Shown: positions 38,952-58,979, counted from the stretch's first letter. The stretch: DNA of 64,000 nucleotides from Metaphire vulgaris (GCA_018105865.1 CM030863.1:452501-516500), one strand, 5' to 3'. Made by a program: numbers and translations. Notes: generated from the letters alone by a model not told the origin.

Positions 38952-40462
38952 AAAGCGTAAACCGATTTTTGAGCCACCTGAGAATATTTTGCGTGTGCTA
39001 CCTTTTTTCGCACGGCCTACCTGAATGATGACGTCAGCCTGGTGGGGTGACGGTCAAGCCACAGCTGTTGCTTGCAAATGAATCGTCTTCCATCGTCTAA
39101 ATGTTTAATAAACTCCCGCCTCTCAGTCAGAGACTCTACGGCGCAGGTGTCACCTGCCTGCAATCGTCTCACCTGTATTGCTCACGAGTCTACCTAAACT
39201 TACATCCACGTGAATGTATACAAACAGCAATGTTAAGAAGTAAGTAAGTAAGTAAGTAAGTAAGAAACGTGATTTTCGTGTGACTGACCGTCGTTGTCGT
39301 CATCGCCGACTGACAGCAGCTGTTGCGTCACAGTTGACTTTCCGACACCTTGACTTCCGAGTACGAGGACCTTGTAGACGGTCACTTCGCTACCCGGTCG
39401 CTCCACCCGACTGGCCACCACCACCCGACCTCCTCCTCCTCCTCCTCCTCCTCCTCCTCTGCTCGCCTCTTCCGTCCTGCTGTGTCCATCGTTTGACGCT
39501 CTATCGGGGGTGTGATGAGTCGTCCTGTTGTGGCTGCTGCTGCTACCGCTATCGTGACGGATCAGACACGCCTTCTTCCCTGCCGTGGGACCGTGCGTCG
39601 ACGCCCCTCCGTGCCCCCCGCCGCCGCCGCCGCCGCCGCCTCCGTCTTTCCAAGACCCGGATCCGGTCTTGTTCGACCGCTGTGGTCCGCCGTCGCAACT
39701 CTGGTGACCGGACCACGGAATGGGGTCCCCGGGCCTCGATGACGGCGGCGGCGGCGGTGTGGGCTCTGGGCCGGCGACGGCGGCGGCGTCTGGCGGTCGA
39801 CCCCACGACCGCATCGACTCCCTCCCGGCGCTGCGATGTCTCTTGGCCGGCATCGTCAGCGTCCGCTTGAGGTCGGTCTTGGCCGCCACATCGACGAGGG
39901 TCCCGTCCGCCGTTCCCTTCGGAAGATTCTCGTCGTCCACCCAGCAGTTCTTCTCGCCGTCGATTCTCTTCGAGCGAAACGAATGCGATCGGTTGAGCGA
40001 CTGAGATTCGTCGGACAGCGCCCCTTCCGCTTCCACCTCTTCTCCTCCTCCTCCATCGGCGATTCTTTCCAGTCTCCGGGACCTGTCGTCGTAGTCTTCG
40101 GCACCCGGTCTGTTAGGCCCCGGGACATCGCCGCCACCGTCGTTGGAGTCGCAGTGTTTAGGGCTTGGAGAGGGGGTCGTCTCCTCCCGACCAGAGTGTC
40201 CCTCGAAGCGAATGCTTCGATGTCTGCCGTCGGTCGAGCGTGGCTTGCGTGTCCGGGGGACGACGGATGAGTTGGATCCTCCCGCCGCCGCCGCAGGGGG
40301 ACTGTTGCCTTCTCCTGCCCTCGGACAGCGGGGGCTCCGACCGCCCATGCGCCCGGCCTTTGCCATCTCCAGGTACTCCGTCTCCACTCCCATCGACCTC
40401 GCCTGGAACATGGCGAATTCGTCGATTTCGCCGCTTCTATCATCATAATTGGACATCTTCAC
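33856..40462 (-). CDS. RGK: RGK-family (Rem/Rad/Gem-like) small GTPase, 4 exons
   Basis: Exons on the minus strand: 40462-39289, 35200-35115, 34866-34686, 34172-33856. Phases 1, 0, 1 agree. The product is about 585 residues: a low-complexity N-terminus (1-365), P-loop GSQGVGKS (369-376), RIVSVQVDEEESYLEFID strand region (about 399-416), VVYSVTDRSSF (about 434-444), the guanine-specificity motif NKQD (467-470), FIEVSALLSLKMEDLLVGI and RQIRLR. The C-terminus ends SCDNLCTP. RGK proteins lack the usual DxxG catalytic motif and prenyl box and carry a conserved C-terminal Cys motif (CHDLSVL type), as here. Known role: plasma-membrane inhibition of high-voltage-activated calcium channels through the beta subunit. 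A second ATG at 40456 is possible. The exon 3 start could instead be 34848. Confidence 0.9.
34286..34347. repeat. (GA)n microsatellite
   Basis: In RGK intron 3, minus-strand (CT)n, which may serve as a pyrimidine tract at a distance but is about 115 bases from the acceptor. Confidence 0.9.
34508..34682. repeat. (GAT)n/(AAT)n microsatellite abutting a splice donor
   Basis: 175 bases ending three bases from the RGK exon 3 donor. Gives poly-Asp, poly-Met and poly-His frames that are not genes. Confidence 0.95.
34686..34866 (-). CDS. RGK: RGK exon 3: G4 region
   Basis: Encodes GNRWKQGVDANLVVYSVTD, then VVILVANKQDLVRNRIISED. The acceptor after 'ttgctaatag' gives six residues (GNRWKQ) that fill the gap to exon 2 expected from family length; the alternative AG at 34849 drops them. 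The donor is a weak GTTATC, immediately followed by a 175-base (GAT)n microsatellite. Confidence 0.85.
34874..34927. repeat. (CAA)n(CAT)n(CGT)n microsatellite
   Basis: Directly upstream (minus strand) of the RGK exon 3 acceptor; reads as T/G-rich in transcript sense. Confidence 0.85.
35115..35200 (-). CDS. RGK: RGK exon 2: switch region
   Basis: 86 bases with acceptor cctag and donor GTAGGT. Encodes DEDSSDRIVSVQVDEEE and SYLEFIDDVSCQ. It corresponds to the strand ending in DIWE of vertebrate RGKs, where the canonical DxxG is absent. The FID form resembles invertebrate members. Confidence 0.85.
37313..37399. repeat. (GA)n microsatellite, 87 bases
   Basis: Uninterrupted dinucleotide run in RGK intron 1. 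Confidence 0.95.
37497..37560. repeat. (CCG)n microsatellite, 64 bases
   Basis: About 21 CCG/CGC triplets inside a G+C-rich island (37400-37620). Not coding in the RGK frame. Such tracts are expansion-prone and can form G-rich secondary structure. Confidence 0.93.
38878..38948. repeat. (CT)n microsatellite
   Basis: Uninterrupted run of about 70 bases in RGK intron 1. Confidence 0.95.
39289..40462 (-). CDS. RGK: RGK exon 1: long N-terminal region and P-loop
   Basis: 391 codons from ATG 40462 to the donor GTCAGT, phase 1. The first part (residues 1-40: DEFAMFQARSMGVETEYLEM) looks ordered. The rest is Ser/Arg/Gly/Pro-rich with two poly-Gly runs, then VYKVLVLGSQGVGKSTVTQQ. Vertebrate RGKs have much shorter N-termini; long ones occur in insect RGK proteins. 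Opposite-strand frames across 39280-40497 are shadows. A (CTTC-type) trinucleotide run lies directly upstream of the ATG and (AAGT)n just after the donor. Confidence 0.88.
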
Positions 40463-41072
40463 GAAGAAGAAGAAGAAGAAGAAGAAGACTACGATGATGA
40501 AGAAATCCCCTTAACAGATAAGGGTGCCTCAATTATCGCTCAAGAGCCGAGACTTTTGGAGCATACGATGGGCGATAATCGGGTCAAGTGTCTTCTCGTT
40601 CGTATCTCGACGTCATATCAAGAGAAGGTCTTCTCTTGTCTGCGTCAGTCATGCCTCTAACGAGGCATCTAGCAATGGATTCAATCAAAGAGGTCAGAGT
40701 TCAGTGCTGTCACGTGACGGATTCTGCAATCTGTAAAAAGAATGCAGCCGAGTGCTACATCGCAATTTGTAAATGAAGTAAGAATTAAGGTGAGAATTAT
40801 TTGACCTTTACCAAATTTCCTGAATAATCAGAAAATACTTTGGACTAAATGACAAATCAAGCCTCAAGCCTTGTCTCCATTTAACATACCGGTATTTTAG
40901 TTGACAATTAAAGATAAATAAACAGAAGTTAAATGGAGGCAATTAAACTAAATTCGCAGCTTATTCAAAAATACATCTGCTTCTATTATTAGGCTTATTA
41001 CTACTTTAATTATTACTGAGACAATTTTATAGCGCAATATTGACTACCACGGCAGCATAAAGCAAGGCACAG
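40463..41072. other. RGK 5' flank
   Basis: Upstream of the RGK ATG. Begins with an (AAG)n run (40463-40490). No TATA box in an obvious position and no upstream exon recognised. Confidence 0.4.
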
Positions 41073-42266
41073 TAGTACAGTTGATAAGCCGTATGATTGT
41101 TCATTTTGTGGATAAAAGCATGAAATTTTGAACATTGACACTTCTTATAATTTAGTAACGTTCTGTCCAGAGGCATTCAAGTAAACTTAAGGGTAGGGGT
41201 ACACCTAGGGGTATGACTAGAGGTAGGGTACCCCTAGGGGTAGTGGTACCCATAGGGCATGGGGTTGGGGTACCCCGTGTGATAGGGTAGGGAAATCAAA
41301 AGTGCTAGCCATTCACACGTCTGCCAATACCAATCTCTCTAGTTTTATATCAAAAGTGCTTGGCATTCAGAATTTTGCCTGTGGTATTCTCTAATGCGTA
41401 AATTGGACATTTTAAAGGACATTTATAAACTACAGAGAGTGATATTGGCAGACGTAAGAATGGCTAGCACTTTTTGACAGAGAAGTGAAGAGCACCAGCT
41501 AATCAAGTTTTTCAAAAATTAGGCCATTATCTCTTGTAGATCAAAAGTTCTTGTCATTGAGAATTTTGCCTGTGCTATTCTCTAATGCGTAAATTGGACA
41601 TTTTAAAGGACATTTATAAACTACAGAGAGTGATATTGGCAGACGTAAGAATGGCTAGAACTTTTGACAGAGAAGTGAAGAGCACCAGCTAATCAAGTTT
41701 TTTCAAAAATTAGGCCATTATCTCTTGTAGATCAAAAGTGCTTGTCATTGAGAATTTGCCTGAGATATTCTCTAATGCGTAAATTGAACATTTTTAAGGA
41801 CATTTTTATCTACAGAGAATGCTATTGGCGACATTGCTCATGGGTATGAACAATTATGCCAGTTTTCATCACAATCCGAGATGGTGGCGTCCGATTTTAT
41901 TCAAAAGCGTTTTGATTTGATGCGGAATTACCCTTTTCGTATTTTAGTTTCGGAGTAAAAGCGACATGAAATGATAATATTCATATCTGTACACTCTATA
42001 AGCACAATATTATTATTATTACTTAGTATTGTTTATTTGGCACTGTATCGATTTTCATTTGTCTACGTACTGCAGATCAAGTGGATTTTTTTTACAAATT
42101 ATCAAGAAAATTTATGGTGCCAAATTGCTTGGTAAGAGATAACAAAAACTTGTGCATCCTTTGGGGAAATTGTTCTGGGCCATGTACCCTATAACTGTGC
42201 CAAGTGGCATGCTTTTATCCAGAAGCGAACGATTCTTGGCTTTTATGGACTTTAGCCACTGAACTA
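41073..42266. repeat. Direct repeat copy A (about 1.2 kb)
   Basis: Nearly identical to 43065-44064 from 'tagtacagttgataagcc' to 'gccactgaacta'. Includes three tandem units of about 190 bases ('atcaaaagtgcttggcattc...ttaggccattatctct') starting near 41349, 41538 and 41730. No coding frame. Confidence 0.9.
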
Positions 42267-42359
42267 TAAGGCGCAGTGCTCCTTTTTTACGGCGCAGTGC
42301 GCCTTTTTTTCTTAGTAGTGCTCCATACTGTCGTAAACGACTTTCAATCTGAATTATTA

Positions 42360-42409
<50 letters not shown>

Positions 42410-43064
42410 GATTATTATTATTATTGTTATTACTAGAATAAAATTGAGATATAATATATTGACAATTCCAAAATGATTTGACGCATTGAAGATGGGGACA
42501 CAAGAAAATGTGGTTTTAATTCGTTTCAAACTCCTCTGAATTCTTGTATATCTTATAGCATGCTGTACTTCATTAGGCTCGCCATTTTGTGGCAGAGAGA
42601 ACGGTCTAGAATAAAATTGAGATGGAATATACTGATTAGAGAGAAACTATTTGACTCATTAAAGATGGGGACACAAGAAAATGTGGTTTTAATTCGTTTC
42701 AAACTCCTCTGAATTGTTGTATATCTATAGCTTGCTGTACTTCATTAGGCTCACCATTTTGTGGCATTTTGAACGCTCTTATTATTGCTTGAACCTTTAA
42801 GATCGAAACTGAGCATGATATTAACGATTAGTCTTCACTGGTCAAAGCAACTAAGAAGGAACAAGAGGAAAATGTGGAACTTGTGGAGGAATTTCTTGAA
42901 ATCGATTAGATGTTTGATTATCTAGGTCCAAAATACCTTTAATTGGCTTCACTCGCACACAGCGAATTAATTATAAAACTCGTTTTCATATCTATAAATC
43001 CTGTTGTAGACCTATAATCAATAATATATCTTAATACGCGACTCTTCCCTTGATCGCCCTACTA
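42267..43064. repeat. Spacer between direct repeats, with its own duplication
   Basis: Contains (ATT)n at 42356-42425 and a 165-base segment repeated at about 42434-42600 and 42608-42775 (sharing 'gatggggacacaagaaaatg'). Confidence 0.8.
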
Positions 43065-44064
43065 TAGTACAGTTGATAAGCCGTATGATTGTTCATTTTG
43101 TGGATAAAAGCATGAAATTTTGAACATTGACACTTCTTATAATTTAGTAACGTTCTGTCCAGAGGCATTCAAGTAAACTTAAGGGTTGTTTTTGTTTAGG
43201 GTATGACTAGAGGTAGGGTACCCCTAGGGTAGTGGTAAAATAGGGCTAGGGGTAGGGGTACCCCGTGTGATAGGGTAGGGAAATCATTGTGCGGATCATT
43301 CACACGTCTGCCAATACCATTCTCTCTAGTTTTATATCAAAAGTGCTTGGCATTCAGAATTTTGCCTGTGGTATTCTCTAATGCGTAAATTGGACATTTT
43401 AAAGGACATTTATAAACTACAGAGAGTGATATTGGCAGACGTAAGAATGGCTAGAACTTTTGACAGAGAAGTGAAGAGCACCAGCTAATCAAGTTTTTTT
43501 CAAAAATTAGGCCACTATCTCATGTATATCAAAAGTTCTTGGCATTCAGAATTTTGCCTGAGATATTCTCTAATGCGTAAATTGAACATTTTTAAGGACA
43601 TTTTTATCTACAGAGAATGCTATTGGCGACATTGCTCATGGGTATGAACAATTATGCCAGTTTTCATCACAATCCGAGATGGTGGCGTCCGATTTTATTC
43701 AAAAGCATTTTGATTTGATGCGGAATTACCCTTTTCGTATTTTAGTTTCGGAGTAAAAGCGACATGAAATGATAATATTCATATCTGTACACTCTATAAG
43801 CACAATATTATTATTATTACTTAGTATTGTTTATTTGGCACTGTATCGATTTTCATTTGTCTACGTACTGCAGATCAAGTGGATTTTTTTTACAAATTAT
43901 CAAGAAAATTTATGGTGCCAAATTGCTTGGTAAGAGATAACAAAAACTTGTGCATCCTTTGGGGAAATTGTTCAGGGCCATGTACCCTATAACTGTGCCA
44001 AGTGGCATGCTTTTATCCAGAAGTGAACGATTCTTGGCTTTTATGGACTTTAGCCACTGAACTA
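43065..44064. repeat. Direct repeat copy B (1.0 kb)
   Basis: Second copy of 41073-42266, with two rather than three of the internal 190-base units; the length difference is explained by that unit. Very low divergence suggests a recent segmental duplication. Confidence 0.9.
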
Positions 44065-46183
44065 CAGCCATTCATATTTCATAAGAGCGCTACACAAGCG
44101 CTATTTCCTCACTAAACTACAGAAATACATTGCATGCGATCTAGACGAAACCCAAACCAATCGACGAAAAGAATGGTTATGACGACGTCAAGTACAACGA
44201 TAACAACAACGACGACGACGAAAATGATAATGACTACGACGCATGCGTTTGATAGTTTCGATGAAAGTAAGTAAGTAAAGGCGGTCTTTATTTCCCTCGT
44301 TCTTACGGTGCGCCACTTTCTCTGCAGTAAGTATCAAAATACTGGCGCCACAGAAGCTAACTGACTGCGATGTTACCGGTAGTAAGTAAGCAGTTACTTC
44401 GTCACGCATACAATCCGGTCAATCAGATCGTCTCGCTTTCAGAACGAGGCTCGACAGTCAATCGGCGTCATGAGCCGAGAGCCGCCACTCACCCGCATCA
44501 CTCTCTATGCATGACGACTGTTGACCACGTCGAATGAGTCACGTCGCTTGACCGCCGTCGGTGACATGGGTGACGACCGGAGGGGGTGGAAGGCATGGGC
44601 GAAAGAGACGAGTCATTACGAAGAAGAAGAAGAATAAGTCCTTATCTGGCGCCGGGATCAACAGCGTCGCGTAGTAAACGTTCTAGGAACGTAACGTAGC
44701 CAACTCTATGCCGTGCGGTGCTGCTGTGGCCCCTTCCCCCTGGCGGGCTCCGGGCGGACTCTTCGCTTGGCCCCGACGCTCAAGACGAGTCAGTACAGGT
44801 ACAGACTGTTTATGCGCACTGCCGCCACACTGATTATCTATTATACACGAAAGAAAACACGTCGAAAATCTAGAAAATTCCAGGAGATTTTTAAAAACCA
44901 AAGATGTAAACATTTTACACACCCCGTCGACAATAATTGTATTTGCCTTGCGCAGAGTCAGCCGGTCGACTCCGGTTCGAGTCTGTGCGTCGACGATTGG
45001 AGAGCGCACACCCAGCATTCCATGTAAGAAATAGAAAAGGGAAACACAGTGCGAAATCCTTTAAAACAGCGCAATGCCTCAGGGCATAAACAGATGACGT
45101 CAGACTGTGTTTTCCGCCTAAATTCGACCGAAGTTCAGTGCACATCTGTCTCAAATGAATGCTTCGCTTGTTGTTGTTCCTTCTGAGCCTAGAAATCTTA
45201 AACCTCGTCGTTTCGAATTTTTCCAGCGCTCTATGTTTAGTGCATCTCTGCGTTGTTTATCGATGAGTCATCCGCCGTCCCTCATGCATAAACATCGGTG
45301 TTTTCTTCCGGTCGACTGCAGAATCAGCGCCCGACGGCGGGCGGGCGGGCGTCGGGAGGGACGGGTGCGGCGGCAGACGACACCGTCGATGCCCCGGGAC
45401 AGAGCAGACGATCGACCGATCAACAGACGACGGACGGACACAGTGGCTGCCGGGCGGCGATTGGACGCTCAGAAGAAAACAACACCCAGTGACGACGACT
45501 ACGATGATGACGACGACAACGATGATGATGATGACGACGACGACGATGATGATGGTGATGCCGATGATGATTATGATGGTAATAGTGGTGGTGGATGTGG
45601 TGATAATCTGCCGATGCTTATTCCGGCGAAGAGCAATTATAATCTTTGGAAAAGAAGGAGAAGTAGGAGGAGTAGTTGGGAGGGGGAGAGAGAGAGAAAT
45701 TGGAAAGACACAAGAAAGAGGAAGGAATCTCTTTAAACATCAGGATTAAACAGCAGATTGAGGAGAAGCAGAGGAGTAGGAGGAGAAGGTATATTGGCCA
45801 AAGGACATTTCATAACGTAGCGATATCGATTGAATATATATTAGCGTCGCCACATTTCATCCACTGAGACTTCGCTGTTACAGTGTATGTTGCAGCAGTT
45901 TGAGTATTCCGAGGGCCAAAGTCAAAACATCTAATTTAATTTTAAAGTAGAATTTATTATTCATATTAAAACTCTTAAATTAATGATGTAGAAAGATCTT
46001 GTTTCATTTTACTCAGAATTGTGGTAGGTCAACTCGCAAACAGAGGCCAGTCATCACCTTCTGCATATATAGAACGGCTCGTCCATGATAACCCTCGTTA
46101 TTCCATAATGCTAATAATGCACAGAATTTGCGAAAATTCAACCGCATCAGATTCAGGCGCCATATTTACGACTATCTTTAGCC
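44065..46183. other. Non-coding stretch with a CpG-rich part
   Basis: 44440-45480 is rich in CpG compared with its surroundings and could be a promoter region, for example for an upstream RGK exon, but no exon can be defended. (GAC/GAT)n lies at 45488-45595. A 193-codon + strand frame at 45155-45736 consists largely of poly-Asp and Arg-rich translation of these repeats. Confidence 0.4.
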
Positions 46184-46367
46184 ATAGGCGGATTTAGAGT
46201 TTAATATTTGGGTAGGCTAGCATCGGGGTCTGGGGTGCCTTCCAGCACGCGTGCCATCCAGGACGAAGCAGACCTGGTGTTCATGGAAAAAACATTTTTG
46301 TTTTTGTTTTGGAGGGATTACTTGGGTAGGCTTAAGCATACCCTAGCCTTTAATAAAATCCGTCTAT
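46184..46367. mobile_element. Second copy of the CATAGGCGGATTT hAT-like MITE
   Basis: Aligns with 38-223 over its length ('tttaatatttgggtaggctagcat', 'cagacctggtgtt', 'taataaaatccg'). The target duplication is degraded (5 of 8 bases). Confidence 0.8.
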
Positions 46368-47533
46368 GGTTTTAGGTACCGATTATGGCTGAACCTCAAC
46401 GATTATTGACGGCGGATGTTGCCTAACTGTTAAATCACTTTTTTCTATCAAACAATGTATCATAATTATGTCATAACTTCTGTCTGTCTTCTCGTGTACA
46501 CGTGCTTTAAGTATTGGTTATTTTCAAATGCAGTTTTCTCAAAATGACGTTTTTTGCTATTTTACTTATAGCAGTGCAATTCATAATGAAAATGTGGTAA
46601 ATTTTGGCTTTATGGACTAAATTTCGACAGCTGTGATACCCAGCAGTATGCTAGGACACATAACTCCAAACCGACAATCTGGACCCTTTTCATGTCCAGA
46701 GTCACAATTATAATTATCTACCGTTTTGTTATGTGTGATCGCATTACCGTAAAACTCCTAATAGAAGCCGGGTCTCAAAAAGTTGGAATATAAAGTCATT
46801 TGCTGAATTCTATTGAAGCAGGAACTTTCATTAGAAGTTTTAATTAAAGTAATTTCTATGGTAACCATGGTAGCAAAAGTCTAAAACTTGGCAAAGATTG
46901 CGGTGAATAATATTAGCCTCAACTTTCTGCTGTATAATAATTATATGCCGCAGATAGACTGCTTCCTGGGAGTGTTGATTTTTATGAATTAAACAGTATT
47001 CGTCTGCTTCACTGCCTCTGTTTTCCTTTATCTTTGACGCCAATATGACCAACGAGATCTCGTTAAGCGCTTCCGGGAAAGACATCGATTATGCAAAGAC
47101 TACTATCATATAACATTAGATTGGACGGGGAACAACAGGGGTTCTCACACAGGGCAGACCCCACTGTACCACTTTGAACCTTGTTATGTTATGTTACTAT
47201 ACGGTCCTCAGTACGCAGTCTTCTTCTCTTTCAACGGACAACATTGCACAGCGCGCTCTTCCACTGACAGTCTGACAACCAGGCACCACTTTCCTACTGA
47301 CAGCCTGTCGGGCTTTGTTTAGCGAATTGACTGACATGACAGACGACATGGAAAGCGTTTCCCGTCAACCGGAGTGACGGTGGATCGGTTGTCAGTGAGT
47401 GTCGAGGGATCTGTCTGCGATGGATGGAAAGAATCAATATCAGTTGGTCGCCCAAGCCATCCAGTTGTAATTCTCAATCGAAATTCGGCGGAAACAGTCT
47501 TTGGGGACAGACGATTAGCAGAATAACCAAATA
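46368..47533. other. Non-coding stretch
   Basis: No gene or clear repeat seen. Confidence 0.4.
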
Positions 47534-47725
47534 CAGTGAAACTTCATTAACAGGGACTTCTTTGGATCGACAGAATGATCCGATACTAATGCGTTCAATT
47601 AACACAAGTCAATTGAAAGTATTAGTTAAGCGAGTGACAAGAAGCCGAATCTTCATCGGTCCAGATCAAACGGTCAACGTTTACAGACTCAACTTAATCG
47701 ACGTCGTGTTAATGGGGGTTCACTG
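47534..47725. mobile_element. Tigger-like (pogo) MITE
   Basis: 192 bp between TA dinucleotides with ends CAGTGAAACTTCATTAA and TTAATGGGGGTTCACTG, inverted repeats with the CAGTGAAACC...TTAA pattern of pogo/Tigger elements. The 125-codon frame covering it is an accident of the repeat. Confidence 0.7.
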
Positions 47726-48415
47726 TATAGTAGATTCAGTCGTTCGCAATGAAAATCTTCGCTGGCGACACCTGGCGAATGGTATAGAGACAGAACCCTA
47801 GCGAATACTTCAGTTGCATAATATTTATAATCGGATTGAACGTTCATAGAAACGCAATGTTTTCTGAGGCGTCTAAAGGAACTGTATAAGTTGCAATCAG
47901 TGAACTACGCTTACAAGAATCAATCGCATTAGAAACTGTTTGATGCTCCCCAAATTTCCTTGTTTCTAAATAATTGCCCCCTTTACGCCAAGAGGCAAGA
48001 ACTTCTTGGTAGAATTTATTCCAGGTGCAAGAAAAGGCGACTTTTGACAATGTCATTTCGACAATATTCAACAAGTGTATTACGTTTACGCCGCTAATTA
48101 ATTTCAGTTCCTGAGAGCATTTTAAAAATAAAACTGTGAAACAGGGATCTTCCAGGCACAAGGCTTTCGAGGCCATACACTGTTAAAACGGGAATATGCA
48201 TCCAATTTGGATCAGATTAAGGCGAAAGACAACCAAGAAGACTCACATGAGAAGAGTTTCTCGTATCATTTATTAAGTGAGCATCAAAACAAAGGCGTAA
48301 TTGACATTGGACAGATATTATGCACATCAAATGTTACTCCATTTTAACAAAGGCAATCGATTATTATTAAAACGAGGTAATGCAAACGAGCGAATATATT
48401 ATATATATATACGTG

Positions 48416-48463
<48 letters not shown>

Positions 48464-49241
48464 TAGAAAGATGCTCGCACGCTGGGTAAAAGAATAACGG
48501 CTCGCTTCGCTCGCAGTGCCAGGATAATACTAAAATCCCAATCATTGAATTCATGCTGAACAACGTTTCAATGATGTACTGTGCATACGCCACCTAGCCA
48601 AGCTCTGCGCCACGTAATAATTAGGCCTATGTACGTTAAAATCACGCGACTGTGACCATTTGTGACGCTGTACACGTATTTTTTGTGTACGTTAAAATGT
48701 ACGTTGCAACGTCGTCGCACGCCCACCCCTCTGACGCTGCAATGACTCGACTAAACCGTGCTAAACTACGAACAATTGTTACCAATAGCAACGTCGTCTT
48801 CGAACATCGCCACCAACGCATCGCGACTAAACGGTCTAAACCGTCTGCCAATAGTCAACCAATGAGAACGCTTGAAGGTAACAGACATACAGAATAACGA
48901 TTTTAATATGATATATATATGTGTGTGTGTGTATATATATATACATTTATTGATCGACATTGCTGCTAGATCATACGATTTTTCTCTTTTATGAAACTGT
49001 TCGTTTTGTCTTCATGGGCCATAGAGGAGCGATGCTATGAATCGATTGGAGAATCAAAAGCATTTGCAGAGAAAAAATCGTTTGCATTAAATCATCACAA
49101 AGTCCTCCTCCTCCTCCTCCTCCTCCTCCTCCTTCTCCTCTGAGGAAAAAAACACACACGAAAATGAATGACCAAAGATTTGGGAAGTCTTAACTCAACT
49201 GAAAGAGTCTGTACCACTGAAGTCTGTACCATTGATGGAAA
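47726..49241. other. Non-coding stretch
   Basis: No gene seen. Contains (TA)n at 48414-48463 and (TCC)n at 49105-49140. Confidence 0.4.
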
Positions 49242-49688
49242 CAGGGGCGGTTCCACGTTGGGGATGACTGGGGATGCACCCCTCCCCCCACAGAGCTTCT
49301 TTTTTTGCTTGTCAGCGAAACGGGGTTGTCGTTGTGCCGCTGCGTGTCCTCCGCAGGCTGTTTGTATAGAAAACAGAGCTGCATGATGACCTTTTTTTGC
49401 TTGTCAGCCTTTTTCGGGAAGTCTTAGTTACATTTGCCAGGCAAAACTCTGAGGCCAACTCTGCTGGACTGTTCCTGAGAGAACTAAAGACGCACCTTTT
49501 TAGTTTAGGATATGGTTGACTATGTTGTGCAAAACTTGTCAAGGCCTTTAGTGCACGGCGCTATAGAAATTGTCTTGAAATAAATAAATAAATAAATAAA
49601 AACACTGTTAATTACCTTTTTAAAACTTGTCAACCTTTAGCGAGATTTCATTGCACCCCCCCACCAAGAATTCTTGGAACCGCCACTG
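49242..49688. mobile_element. hAT-like element with nested insertion
   Basis: Ends CAGGGGCGGTTCCA and TGGAACCGCCACTG, target duplication GATGGAAA / GATGCAAA (one mismatch). Same family as 29317-29627 but 136 bp longer, because an unrelated segment ending in (AAAT)n is nested inside at about 49430-49601. Confidence 0.85.
49430..49601 (+). mobile_element. SINE/LINE 3' end with (AAAT)n tail
   Basis: The segment 'tttagtgcacggcgctatagaaattgtcttg' followed by (AAAT)n resembles the conserved 3' ends of many animal SINEs and LINEs ('ggcgctatataaat'). A similar end lies at 62860-62983. Confidence 0.55.
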
Positions 49689-49908
49689 GATGCAAACTGC
49701 AGCATGGCCACAGCTGTCTAACGAAGATAAAACAGGCGAAAGGAAAAGGCTTATTGAATGCATCATACATTCACATCATAACGATTATGGATATAAAAAT
49801 AATTACATGCAGTGTACACAATAAAGCCAAAAGACTCCATTAAATCATAAAGCTGAGTTGCATTTTCACATTGAATAAAAATTTAAAGCTAAAGAACCAA
49901 CCGAATCT

Positions 49909-49959
<51 letters not shown>

Positions 49960-50396
49960 CGTCTAAACTGAAATTGCTTTTCAAGTTTCTTCTGTTTCTT
50001 TCTTAAATTATTATTTTAATACTTTAGTAAAACGCTCTTAATTATCGCCGCCGCTGCTGCCTTAACTACGGCGAGCAGACTTAGCAAACTGACAAGAATT
50101 ACTGACGAATGAATTAGAAAAATACTTCAAGTAACGAACACTGTTTGGCACGCGAAATCGATTGTGATAACAGATCGAAATCGGAAAGATTTACAATGAC
50201 AACAGAATAACGGAAGAAGAAAAAGGCTGATTCGGCAAAAACGTTTTCGTAGAGAAACGAAAAGAAGAAAGTGAACGTAATCGGTTGATGACGTCACAGT
50301 TCTTAGATTAAAACCAAAGAAAAGGCGAAAGACTCTGACGAGAACGACGGCGGCGGAAGTCGAAAATCAATCGTTTCCGGTTTTCGAAAACGAGGC
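49689..50396. other. 3' flank of the TASK channel gene
   Basis: Downstream of the channel stop codon on the minus strand; includes (CT)n at 49915-49955. Presumably 3' UTR in part; no gene seen. Confidence 0.45.
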
Positions 50397-58747
<8,351 letters not shown>

Positions 58748-58783
58748 ATCCGCTTCTGTTCACGACCTGCGTTCTTCCGGATG

Positions 58784-58979
58784 TGACGTCACCGATCACA
58801 GGTATTCGTCGTCGTAGAGTCACGTGACGCTGTGCGCATCGCTGTGACGTAACGGCATCGCCAGAGAAGAGATCAGGCGCTAGAAGATTGCGTCCAATAC
58901 GGTGACGTCAAGGAAATTACGTATCAAGGTGTTTTCTGACGTCAGATATCACGTGACTAGATGCACGACCGTGACGTCA
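58784..58979 (-). promoter_or_regulatory. TASK 5' flank: cluster of CRE and E-box sites
   Basis: Four perfect CRE palindromes TGACGTCA (58784, 58903, 58937, 58972), one TGACGTAA (58845), and two CACGTGAC sites (58821, 58950), all within 200 bases directly upstream of the channel ATG at 58747. CREB/ATF proteins bind the first type and bHLH-zip proteins such as USF the second. No TATA box is apparent. Promoter activity is inferred from position. Confidence 0.6.

Larger units (their letters stand above)
35201..39288 (-). other. RGK intron 1 with several microsatellites
   Basis: 4.1-kb intron. Contains (CAT)n at 35590-35670, (GA)n at 36106-36140, a long (GA)n at 37313-37399, (CCG)n at 37497-37560, (CT)n at 38878-38948 and (AAGT)n at 39236-39263. 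Frames across 37170-37698 and 38618-39028 are microsatellite translations. CRE palindromes TGACGTCA occur at 38549-38556 and 39029-39036. No further exon seen. Confidence 0.75.

Noticed and set aside
39280..40497. Plus-strand frames up to 196 codons opposite RGK exon 1
   Set aside because: Antisense shadows of a GC-rich coding exon; the minus-strand frame ends in a genuine P-loop.
45155..45736. 193-codon plus-strand frame
   Set aside because: Mostly Arg-rich CpG sequence and poly-Asp from (GAC/GAT)n; no domain and no splice context.
47424..47801. 125-codon plus-strand frame
   Set aside because: Half of it is the Tigger-like MITE at 47534-47725; the remainder has no recognisable motif.
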